DNA of 37,571 nucleotides, taken from positions 1 through 37,571 of the forward strand of contig JAHFJJ010000013.1 of NCBI GenBank assembly GCA_023245895.1, read 5' to 3'. Below the pieces are notes generated by a model. That model searched no databases. It was not told where the DNA came from and saw only the letters and a list, made by a program, of their open reading frames with translations. A program made the position numbers and the translations under genes. The stretch comes from Candidatus Doudnabacteria bacterium. GTDB lineage: Bacteria; Patescibacteriota; Doudnabacteria; UBA920. The stretch's first letter is position 1, and each line of letters begins with the position of its first letter. Below are positions 16,943-23,533 of the stretch, in pieces.

Positions 16943-17794
16943 TTATTGATGCTCGCTTTCAATTTGCCCCCTTAACGTCCTTAGTTCATCAAGGGCGATT
17001 TTCGCCTGCTCCTTATTCGGCGGCGAGCCGTGCCATTTGTAATCGCCTTCCATAAAATCCACGCCCTTGCCGGCTATTGTGTGCGCGATGATGATGGTAG
17101 GTTTTTCGTAAATCGCTTTAGCTTCGTTGCAGGCGTCCAGAATTTGTTGGATGTTATGCCCGTCAATTTCCAGCACATGCCAGTTAAACGCCTCATACTT
17201 AGCCCGCAAATTTTCCAGCGGCATTACGTCCTCGGTGTAGCCGTCTATCTGGATGTTATTCCTGTCCATTATTGCGGTAATGTTATGGAGTTTATTTTTT
17301 CCGGCAAACATGACTGCCTCCCAAGTCTGGCCTTCCTGCTGTTCGCCGTCTGACACTATGAGATAAACCTGATTTTTTAACCGGTCCATTTTTAAGGCCA
17401 GCGCCATGCCAACTGCTTGCGACGACCCCTGGGCCAAGGGGCCGGACGATGTTTCAATTCCGGGCAAAGCCAAGTTGTGGGGGTGGCCATGCAATCTAGT
17501 CCCTAATTTTCTTAAAGTCAGCAATTCTTCTTTTGGAAAATATCCGGCTTCAGCCAAGGTCGCGTATAGAACCGGGTTGATGTGTCCGCACGATAAAACT
17601 AATCTATCCCGCCCTTGCCACTTTGGGTTGCTTGGTTCATGCTCCATTATATTAAAATACAAACTCGCAAAGACATCCGCCATATCCAACGGCCCGGCGC
17701 TATGCCCGCTGCCCGCGGCCAATAGCATTTGAATAATATCCTGGCGGATATCGTTGGCTTTGTATTTTAGTTCATTTACGGAAAGCTTTTGCAT
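16943..17794 (-). CDS. Transketolase, N-terminal (thiamine-diphosphate-binding) subunit
   Basis: 283 residues. 'AAGSGHSAGPLDMADVFASLYF' and 'CGHINPVLYATLAEAGYF' are the first conserved blocks, 'GPLAQGSSQAVGMALALKM' follows, and the thiamine-diphosphate/Mg motif is 'VSDGEQQEGQTWEA' to 'IMDRNNIQIDG' (GDGE is SDGE here). 'HTIAGKGVDFMEGDYKWHG' ends the domain. The protein stops cleanly after the PP domain, and its partner begins a new frame 25 bases later; separate subunits are common in archaea and Patescibacteria, so this is not a frameshift. It overlaps the DoxX-like gene by 23 bases. Confidence 0.94.
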   Translation of the reverse strand: MQKLSVNELKYKANDIRQDIIQMLLAAGSGHSAGPLDMADVFASLYFNIMEHEPSNPKWQGRDRLVLSCGHINPVLYATLAEAGYFPKEELLTLRKLGTRLHGHPHNLALPGIETSSGPLAQGSSQAVGMALALKMDRLKNQVYLIVSDGEQQEGQTWEAVMFAGKNKLHNITAIMDRNNIQIDGYTEDVMPLENLRAKYEAFNWHVLEIDGHNIQQILDACNEAKAIYEKPTIIIAHTIAGKGVDFMEGDYKWHGSPPNKEQAKIALDELRTLRGQIESEHQ

Positions 17795-18140
17795 AGGTGA
17801 ACAAGTCCGCTCTTTGGTAAAAAATTATGATTAACAATAAAGTAAAGCAAGCAATAGAAAAAGCCGATTTAAGAAGCGATTGATGCAAGGTTACCAGATT
17901 GGTAAAAATTGCCCCGATCATTGTGCAAACAAGCAATACCGCGGCAAAAGATGAGAATCTAGGAATCAGCAAAAAAACCGCGCAAACAACTTCTAGGCCG
18001 CCGGTGAAATACCTAAACCACTGGCCTAGCCCGACCACGGCGAACAAGTTTATCCATTGCGGGCTATTGGTAAACTTTTGGAGGCCAAAAAATATAAAAG
18101 CCGCCGCCAAAGCTATTTTAAAGACCCAAATAATTTTCAT
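17772..18140 (-). CDS. DoxX-family membrane protein
   Basis: 122 residues with four hydrophobic segments. 'ALAAAFIFFGLQKFTNSPQW', 'FRYFTGGLEVVCAVFLLIPRF' and 'VCTMIGAIFTNL' match the DoxX/SURF4-like pattern of a conserved FxxxGxxKF first helix and a Gly-Gly-x-Glu in the second. The role is unclear; relatives are tied to quinone or thiol redox chemistry. Its ATG overlaps the rpe stop (ATGA), and its end overlaps the transketolase start, so it is embedded in the sugar-phosphate operon, an unusual place for this family. Confidence 0.82.
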   Translation of the reverse strand: MKIIWVFKIALAAAFIFFGLQKFTNSPQWINLFAVVGLGQWFRYFTGGLEVVCAVFLLIPRFSSFAAVLLVCTMIGAIFTNLVTLHQSLLKSAFSIACFTLLLIIIFYQRADLFTYAKAFRK

Positions 18141-18799
18141 TGGTTGGCCATTTGTTTTAGTTTTTCAAAAGCCTCAGCAGGATTTTCCTGGCCCACAATC
18201 GCGCTACCGGCGATAATCAGGTCCGCGCCCGCGTCGGCAACCTGTTTAACATTGTCCATTTTTATACCGCCATCTACCTCTATTATAGCATTGGGCTTAA
18301 GCTTCCTCAATTCGGCGATGCGATCAGTCGTGCCTTGGATAAAGCTCTGGCCCTGCTTGCCAGGCACTACGCCCATTATGAGATACTGGTCGGCTTCCAT
18401 AGTAACCAAAACTTTGACGGGCGTTTCCGGATTTATTGCAATTCCCGCTTTAAAACCCATTTTTTTTATTTCTGCCAAAGTTTGTTTAACATCAACTGCC
18501 GATGCATAAGCTTCGTAGTGGACAATTAAAGTTTTAAACCCGCAAATTTGGTAATCCAAAAAATCCTTTGGCGCCTTAACCATTAAATGCGCTTCCCAGT
18601 GAATAGCCGGGTTGAGATTCGACATTTCATCTACGGATAACAATTTAGCGGCGACAAATTCCCCATCCCCAAAATCAACTTGGATGCGTTCCACTCCCGG
18701 AATCTTACTAACTAAAGAGAGCTTTTGTAAAAAAGCTTCTTTAGTATGTTCTAAAATCGCGGGAACAATTTGGGCCATCTTGTTTTTAGAATCTCCCAT
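18137..18799 (-). CDS. rpe: Ribulose-phosphate 3-epimerase
   Basis: 220 residues, a TIM-barrel epimerase joining ribulose-5-phosphate and xylulose-5-phosphate. Seen are 'IVPAILEHTKEAF', 'IQVDFGDGEF' (the catalytic metal-site Asp; usually HxDxMDG), 'WEAHLMVKAP', 'VVPGKQGQSF' and 'IEVDGGIKMDN' with 'AGADLIIAGSAI'. The first motif lacks the usual His (VDFGDGEF instead of DVMDG), so metal binding may differ. The ATG at 18799 lies within a hairpin; Met8 (MAQIVPAIL, 18778) is an equally plausible start. It is coupled to the DoxX-like gene. Confidence 0.88.
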   Translation of the reverse strand: MGDSKNKMAQIVPAILEHTKEAFLQKLSLVSKIPGVERIQVDFGDGEFVAAKLLSVDEMSNLNPAIHWEAHLMVKAPKDFLDYQICGFKTLIVHYEAYASAVDVKQTLAEIKKMGFKAGIAINPETPVKVLVTMEADQYLIMGVVPGKQGQSFIQGTTDRIAELRKLKPNAIIEVDGGIKMDNVKQVADAGADLIIAGSAIVGQENPAEAFEKLKQMANQ

Positions 18800-18818
18800 A
18801 CACTGGGGTATGGGAGAT
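18790..18818. repeat. 12-bp-arm palindrome at the rpe start
   Basis: AATCTCCCATAC (18790-18801) and its exact complement (18807-18818 region) around a short loop. The annotated ATG of rpe is inside it. No T tract on either side, so it is not a clear terminator. Confidence 0.6.
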
Positions 18819-18826
18819 TAGTTTAA

Positions 18827-19270
18827 TTACTTTTCTAGCGCGCTAATTTTTTCAATTCTCCTCTGGTGCCTTCCGCCGTCAAACCCCGTTTCTATAAACA
18901 AATCCACGGCCCGTTCCGCTTGCTCAGAGGTAAGGCCGTCGCCGCTTAAAGAAAGCACATTGGCGTTATTTTTCTTGCGGGCAAGTTTGACAATATTTTC
19001 GTCGCCGCCATAATACAAAACAGCCCGGACGCCTTTTGCTTTATTGGCCACAATCACTTCCCCCTGTCCGCTCCTGCCTATTACAATGCCCATGCTCCCG
19101 GGGTTTTGCCCGACTTTCACGCCGCACGGATAGACAAAATCAGGATAGTCGTCTTCCAAATCCAGTTTATGCGCGCCGCAATCCTCAACTTCCTGTCCGG
19201 TTTCTTTTAAATGCTGGGCTAATCTATTTTTTAACTCAAACCCTCCGTGGTCGCTGGCAATGTATATCAT
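18827..19270 (-). CDS. rpiB: Ribose-5-phosphate isomerase B
   Basis: 147 residues, isomerising ribose-5-phosphate and ribulose-5-phosphate. 'MIYIASDHGGFELKNRL' is the standard opening with the phosphate-binding Asp-His. The active-site loop reads 'GIVIGRSGQGEVIVANK'. The Escherichia coli enzyme has a catalytic Cys here (CGTGIG); this protein has none and instead carries Glu71 at the place used as the base in the Mycobacterium-type enzyme (GGSGNGEQI). 'RAVLYYG' and 'NNANVLSLSG' follow. It lies immediately upstream of rpe in the same run. Confidence 0.93.
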   Translation of the reverse strand: MIYIASDHGGFELKNRLAQHLKETGQEVEDCGAHKLDLEDDYPDFVYPCGVKVGQNPGSMGIVIGRSGQGEVIVANKAKGVRAVLYYGGDENIVKLARKKNNANVLSLSGDGLTSEQAERAVDLFIETGFDGGRHQRRIEKISALEK

Positions 19271-19334
19271 TGTTTAGTAGTGAGTAGATAGTAGAGAGCA
19301 TTTAGGTTCCTAACTACTAAATGCTATATGCTAA
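19271..19334. repeat. Intergenic repeat between tpiA and rpiB (TAGTAGTGAGTAG family)
   Basis: TAGTAGTGAGTAGATAGTAG opens it, and ACTACTAAATGCTATA lies near its end. A related stretch ending ACTTACTAAATGCTATA lies between rplO and secY at 36834-36904. Parts are mutually complementary. Confidence 0.6.
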
Positions 19335-20033
19335 CTACATATTAATAATCTGGTTAAAATCTTTAGCAATTAAACTCACCCCGCCCGGCAAAATTCCGTC
19401 AATATTCGGTTGCGATAAAAACCCTTTGGCGTTGTTTACGTTTACGCTCGCGCCATAAATAACTTTGCCGGCTTTGTACCTTGTCTTAATAAAAATAGCC
19501 ATCTTTTCGGCATGCTCGGCATCGGCCGCGCGGGTAAGGTAAGGGTTGCCTTTGGAAATTGCCCAGACAGGTTCATAAGCAACCACGACTTGTGATGCAT
19601 CCACGCCCGCAAGGTTAACATTGAGCTGTTTTTTTAGGACATCCGTAACTTCCAAATCGTCCTGCTCCACGGTTGTCCCAAAGCCAACGCACAACACGGG
19701 GGTAATTTTTTGCGCCAGACAGGCTTTCACTTTGCCGTTAACCATTTCGTCGGTATCTCCTGTTTCCCTTTTTTCGCTATGGCCGACAATGCAATATTTA
19801 ACTCCCAGGTCTTTTAATTGCGCCGGAGATGTCTGTCCGGTGTGAGGGCCTTTGTCAGCCCAAAAACAATCCTGGGCCCCGATATTAGGATATTGGATAT
19901 TAGATAAATAAATGGTCGGCGGGCAAAGCACAACTTTGTTTTTAGCTTTAACCGATATTGAAGCCGCCAACTTCTGCGCGTCTTTTAAAGTGGTGGGGTT
20001 TAACTTCCAATTGGCAATAATAAGTTTTTTCAT
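19335..20033 (-). CDS. tpiA: Triosephosphate isomerase
   Basis: 232 residues, slightly shorter than the usual 250. Catalytic Lys10 is in 'IIANWKLNP', the histidine in 'YCIVGHSEKRE' and the glutamate in 'VAYEPVWAIS'. The phosphate-binding end is 'VIYGASVN' and 'DGILPGGVSL' (usually DG.LVGGASL). 'GPHTGQTSPAQL' replaces the more usual GAFTGEIS. It interconverts dihydroxyacetone phosphate and glyceraldehyde-3-phosphate, joining the transketolase products to gap. Confidence 0.96.
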   Translation of the reverse strand: MKKLIIANWKLNPTTLKDAQKLAASISVKAKNKVVLCPPTIYLSNIQYPNIGAQDCFWADKGPHTGQTSPAQLKDLGVKYCIVGHSEKRETGDTDEMVNGKVKACLAQKITPVLCVGFGTTVEQDDLEVTDVLKKQLNVNLAGVDASQVVVAYEPVWAISKGNPYLTRAADAEHAEKMAIFIKTRYKAGKVIYGASVNVNNAKGFLSQPNIDGILPGGVSLIAKDFNQIINM

Positions 20034-20072
20034 AATTTATAGGCCTGATAAGACTTAGAGGACCTATTAGCC

Positions 20073-21074
20073 CTATTCTCCTTTAAGGAATTTAGTTGAA
20101 ACTTCCGGTGGTATAGGGTTAACGGGAATCCCTGTAGCAAACTCAAAGCCCGCCCAAATGGTAATGCGCGGGAAAATTGTCAGGTGCCAGTGGAAGGCCG
20201 CTTCTTCGTGAGCGCTGTGGCGGCCCGCGCCGTCGCGGCCGGAAAGCGGCATGTTGTGGATGTAAAAATTCAGCGGCGGGTCGGAAAGTTTGGTGTATAA
20301 CTGGCCAAGTGTTACTTTAAGCACGAAAGATAAATGGCGTATTTCGTCTTCGCTCATATCTTCAAACCTTGCCCCATGCTTCTTAGGTAATATCCACGTC
20401 TCAAAAGGACTTCTGCTGGCGTAAGCGGAAATCACTACAAAATGTTCGCTTTCGTAAACCAAACGGTCTTTAACTTTTATTTCTTCCTTAATGATGTCAC
20501 AATAAATGCAGGTTTTGTTGTTTTGGAAATAATGGTAACAGCCCAAAATTTCGCTGTGGATGTGGGGAGGAACTATCGGCGTTGTAATTAATTGGTAGTG
20601 CGGGTGGACAATGCTCGCGCCGGCGTCGCGCCCGTGGTTATGGAAAATTTGGACATAGGCAAGTTTTTGGTGCTGGCTCAAGTCTTTTATCCTGCTAATG
20701 AAAATTCGTAAGGTAAGTTCGACTAAGGCGATGGACTGCAAAGCCACCGGCTCGTTATGGGCACGGGTAATTATAACTTCGTGGTCGCCGTTGCCGGAAT
20801 GGGAAACGTAAAATTCCTTGTGGCTGTATTCCGGCACATGCTCCAGCGTCGCGAATTTGTTGGGGATAATCCTTATATCCCAATTTTTCCCTTCGGGCGC
20901 GCGCAAAATTTCCGGATTTAAGTGTTCGTTGCCCGGACAAAAAACGCATTTCTCATCCACCTCCGGAATGCCGTGCATAACCGAATAAGTCTTATACTGG
21001 TCAGGCCTCTTGCCGCGCGTGGGCGCTATAAGCACCCAGTTCTTTGTTATTGGATTTTGCCGGAACTCGCTCAT
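20073..21074 (-). CDS. galT: Galactose-1-phosphate uridylyltransferase (GalT-like)
   Basis: 333 residues of the GalT branch of the HIT superfamily. 'RQNPITKNWVLIAPTRGKRP' opens it, 'CVFCPGNE' and 'CIYCDII' are the zinc-type cysteine pairs, and the nucleophile histidine is in 'IVHPHYQLITT' (about residues 157-161, HxHxQ). The C-terminal histidine-rich 'EEAAFHWHLTIFPRI' matches the family. It moves UMP between UDP-glucose and galactose-1-phosphate; the true substrate may be another hexose-1-phosphate, because no other Leloir genes are in the window. It heads the carbon-metabolism block. Confidence 0.92.
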   Translation of the reverse strand: MSEFRQNPITKNWVLIAPTRGKRPDQYKTYSVMHGIPEVDEKCVFCPGNEHLNPEILRAPEGKNWDIRIIPNKFATLEHVPEYSHKEFYVSHSGNGDHEVIITRAHNEPVALQSIALVELTLRIFISRIKDLSQHQKLAYVQIFHNHGRDAGASIVHPHYQLITTPIVPPHIHSEILGCYHYFQNNKTCIYCDIIKEEIKVKDRLVYESEHFVVISAYASRSPFETWILPKKHGARFEDMSEDEIRHLSFVLKVTLGQLYTKLSDPPLNFYIHNMPLSGRDGAGRHSAHEEAAFHWHLTIFPRITIWAGFEFATGIPVNPIPPEVSTKFLKGE

Positions 21075-21138
21075 TAAGTTGGAATTATGATTTAAGAATT
21101 ATGAATTAGGGAAAAGCCATAATTCATAATTCTCTCCC
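21075..21138. repeat. A+T-rich palindrome between the prepilin and galT genes
   Basis: AGAATTATGAATTA (21095-21108) is exactly complementary to 21120-21133, with an 11-base loop. It belongs to the same GAATTATGAATTA family as the spacers at 29407-29489 and 37340-37419. Confidence 0.75.
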
Positions 21139-21669
21139 TTAGGGTAAGGCCAAATTTTTGCCGTATTTGGCATCAATTGAATTAGGATTACCGGGTGGAT
21201 TAAGGCTGCCGTTGCATACAGTCGCGACGTGGGAAATATCAGCCGCTGTGGGGTTTTCCAGAGTGGCGGAAATAGAATAGCTTTGCGAATTATTACATAA
21301 ATAAATGATATACCCGGGCCAGCGGGATGAATCTGGGTCATCAACTGTCGGGTTGGACAAAAACCCCGCGTCCATCAGTCCCCTCGCAACTGATTTTAGA
21401 TAGTTAATCCCGGGTTCCCAGCCAAACCAACCCTCTCCCCCGCCCTGGTAGCCGTATCCGCTAACCTTATATGTATTATTCTGGTCATAGTATAATTCCA
21501 AAGCCTTGGCAATCTGGGCCAAATCCGACCGCCTTCTCGCGTCCCTGGCTTTGGACCGCGCGGAACTGAAAGCCACCAAAAGCACGCTGGATAAAAGCGA
21601 GATAATGGATACGACTACGAGCAACTCAATTAACGTAAAGCCTTTTTTACTTTTATTTTTATTTTTCAT
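21139..21669 (-). CDS. Type IV prepilin-like protein
   Basis: 176 residues. 'KKGFTLIELLVVVSIISLLSSVLLVAF' near residues 8-34 is a class III signal: positively charged leader, cleavage before Phe, Glu at +5, then a hydrophobic helix. 'KARDARRRSDLAQIAKALELYYDQNNTY' continues the alpha-helix as in GspG/PilA-type pseudopilins. The globular part has a Gly/Trp-rich stretch and two cysteines (CNNS, CNGS) that could pair. It is likely assembled into a pilus used for attachment or DNA uptake. Its ATG overlaps the ruvX stop by four bases; no prepilin peptidase or pilus ATPase is in the window. Confidence 0.9.
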   Translation of the reverse strand: MKNKNKSKKGFTLIELLVVVSIISLLSSVLLVAFSSARSKARDARRRSDLAQIAKALELYYDQNNTYKVSGYGYQGGGEGWFGWEPGINYLKSVARGLMDAGFLSNPTVDDPDSSRWPGYIIYLCNNSQSYSISATLENPTAADISHVATVCNGSLNPPGNPNSIDAKYGKNLALP

Positions 21670-22142
21670 GGTTTAAATTTTTGCTTGTTTAAATAATTTT
21701 GCAATAAAATTTGCGCGGCCAGGCTGTCCAAATCTTTATTTCCGCCGATGATTGTTTGGGCCATTTGGGATGACAACCTTTCATCCGTAATTTCCACCGG
21801 CAAGCCGGTTTCACTTTCCACTTTTCTGCCAGAGGCGGATCCGCCTCTGGCGGATAACTTCTTTAAAAGCTTATTACGGAAACTTTCAACTTCCCTGGTT
21901 TTTTCCGTTGCTTGTCCGCTCATATTTAGCGGCCAGCCTAGGACGATTTGGACTACCTGATGTTCTTCGATGATTGGCTTTATCCTGTCCCAAAATTCTT
22001 TGGGGGACAGGATTTCAAGTTCCCTGGCAAAAGTTAAAGTTTCGTCGGAAATTGATAAGCCAATCCTTTTCTCTCCGTAATCAATCCCGAGGATTTTTCC
22101 GGCAAAGCCGGATCCCGCTCCGCGGGACATCTGTGTATCCAT
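21666..22142 (-). CDS. ruvX: Holliday-junction resolvase-like protein RuvX/YqgF
   Basis: 158 residues; the family is about 135-140. The RNase H-like fold shows 'ILGIDYGEKRIGLSISD' with the catalytic Asp, 'VQIVLGWPLNMSGQ' (usually VvGlP.n.dG) and 'ITDERLSSQMAQ'. It acts on 16S rRNA 5'-end processing or junction resolution. Two parts look added by palindromic DNA: residues 6-15 (SRGAGSGFAG), encoded by two tandem 15-base hairpins, and residues 98-105 (SARGGSAS), encoded by a perfect 24-base palindrome, between the last helix pair. It sits 5 bases after htrA and overlaps the prepilin gene. Confidence 0.92.
   Translation of the reverse strand: MDTQMSRGAGSGFAGKILGIDYGEKRIGLSISDETLTFARELEILSPKEFWDRIKPIIEEHQVVQIVLGWPLNMSGQATEKTREVESFRNKLLKKLSARGGSASGRKVESETGLPVEITDERLSSQMAQTIIGGNKDLDSLAAQILLQNYLNKQKFKP
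21828..21851. repeat. Perfect 24-base palindrome in ruvX
   Basis: GCCAGAGGCGGA followed by its own reverse complement. The same module, with two changes, lies in element R4 at 34255-34278. It adds about eight codons to ruvX. Confidence 0.85.
22098..22127. repeat. Two tandem mini-hairpins at the ruvX N-terminus
   Basis: TCCGGC-AAA-GCCGGA (22098-22112) is directly followed by TCCCGC-TCC-GCGGGA (22113-22127). Each has 6-bp perfect arms and a 3-base loop. They encode residues 6-15, ahead of the conserved start of the fold. Confidence 0.75.
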
Positions 22143-22147
22143 AACGC

Positions 22148-23386
22148 CTACTTCGACTCGCCTAAGGTTACATTAACTATTTTTTCTTCTCCCTTATGGT
22201 AAATTTTCAAACTGACAGAATCGCCCAAATTAAAATTCTTTAAAAGGTCAGCCAAAATGTGGGTTTCGTCAATTTTTTGGCCTTTGACCTCTAAAATAAT
22301 ATCATTTTCAACAAGTCCGGCTTTGTCTGCCGGAGAACCGGGTATCACGGCAAAATCGGTGGCCTTCTGCCCCCGGACCAGCAGAGCTCCGTAGTCCCTG
22401 GGCAACTTCTCTTCTGCCGCGAGCGCCTGGTTTATAGTTATGTACCTTACTCCCAAAAAAGGCCTGGTGATTTTGCCATTTTTTTGGAAACTCGCCAGGC
22501 CTTTTGCCGCCTCATTGGAAGGTATGGCAAAACCTACCAGCTGGCCCTGCTGGTCAATGGCCGTGTTAATGCCGATTACTTCGCCGAGAACGTTAAGCAG
22601 CGGGCCGCCGCTGTTTCCGGGGTTAATAGCCGCGTCGGTTTGGATAACACCGGAAAGATTTTCACTGGAGCCTCCGCCGCCGGCGGTAATGCTCCTGCCA
22701 ATGCCGGAAACAATTCCGGAAGTTACAGTATTTTGGTAGAGGCCCAGGGAGTTTCCAATGGCAACCACTCTCTGGCCAATCTGGATTTGGCCGGAATCTG
22801 AAAGCTTCAAAAATGGCGCGTCCTTAATATCTACTTTAACAATGGCAAAATCCCCTGCCGGATCCTGGGCTAAAATTTTAGCGTCGTACTTCTTGCCGTC
22901 CTGGGTTAAGACCGTGTAACTGGCCTGGCTGTCCGACACCACGTGCTTGTTAGTTAAAATAAGCCCGTCGGCGGAAACAAAAAACCCACTGCCCGCCCCG
23001 ACTTGCTGTATATTTGGTTCCGGCTGCTGCTGTTCCTGCTGTCCGCTGAAATAAAAATTAAAAAAGGGGTCCTGGCTGAAAGGACTAATCCCATAGCCCG
23101 GAATTTTACTCAAATCTTTTGAAATGACAATGGAAACTACGGCCGGACTGGCTTTTTTTACCACATCTATAATGGCAGAGTCTTCCGTAAGGGTAACCTC
23201 CTGCTTAATACTGCCTAAAGCCGCCTGCGGATGGACCAAAAAATAGCGCGCGCCAAAAGCCCCCCCTAAAGCCCCAAACGAAAAACTTATAGCTAGTATA
23301 ATAGCTAAAAGCCTGCCCTCAAAAACCGACAAAGATACCTTGGGCGGGGCGGGATTTGGCATATCTGCCTGGTTAACTTCCTGCAT
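22148..23386 (-). CDS. HtrA/DegP-like trypsin-type serine protease with PDZ domain
   Basis: 412 residues. One membrane helix at about residues 25-48 (LLAIILAISFSFGALGGAFG) anchors it, with the protease outside. The catalytic triad is His in 'LTNKHVVSD' (about 147), Asp in 'AGDFAIVKVD' (about 178) and Ser in 'NPGNSGGPLLN' (about 259). A single PDZ domain follows ('IPGSPADKAGLVENDIILEV'). It degrades or holds misfolded envelope proteins. It has its own promoter at about 23467-23496 and leads the short operon htrA-ruvX-prepilin. Confidence 0.95.
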   Translation of the reverse strand: MQEVNQADMPNPAPPKVSLSVFEGRLLAIILAISFSFGALGGAFGARYFLVHPQAALGSIKQEVTLTEDSAIIDVVKKASPAVVSIVISKDLSKIPGYGISPFSQDPFFNFYFSGQQEQQQPEPNIQQVGAGSGFFVSADGLILTNKHVVSDSQASYTVLTQDGKKYDAKILAQDPAGDFAIVKVDIKDAPFLKLSDSGQIQIGQRVVAIGNSLGLYQNTVTSGIVSGIGRSITAGGGGSSENLSGVIQTDAAINPGNSGGPLLNVLGEVIGINTAIDQQGQLVGFAIPSNEAAKGLASFQKNGKITRPFLGVRYITINQALAAEEKLPRDYGALLVRGQKATDFAVIPGSPADKAGLVENDIILEVKGQKIDETHILADLLKNFNLGDSVSLKIYHKGEEKIVNVTLGESK

Positions 23387-23466
23387 AAAAATTTAAATTA
23401 AACGTAATGCTTTTTTATTGTTTTGTGGCCTTAACCAGCATATAATTTAAATAAGTTAGTCCTTAA

Positions 23467-23496
23467 ATTATAACATAAAAGCCGGGTTTTTTCCAA
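23467..23496 (-). promoter_or_regulatory. Promoter of the htrA operon
   Basis: Minus-strand TTGGAA (23491-23496), an 18-base spacer and TATAAT (23467-23472); the start would be near 23460, giving a leader of about 75 bases. The -35 overlaps a TTTCCAAAA/TTTTGGAAA hairpin that follows the preceding gene. Confidence 0.55.
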
Positions 23497-23533
23497 AAAA
23501 CACCGATTTTGGAAACTATTATTTTGTTTGATT

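Noticed and set aside
15937-17794. Transketolase interrupted by a frameshift
   Set aside because: The break is between domains, each part has its own start and stop, and two-subunit transketolases are well known in archaea and Patescibacteria.
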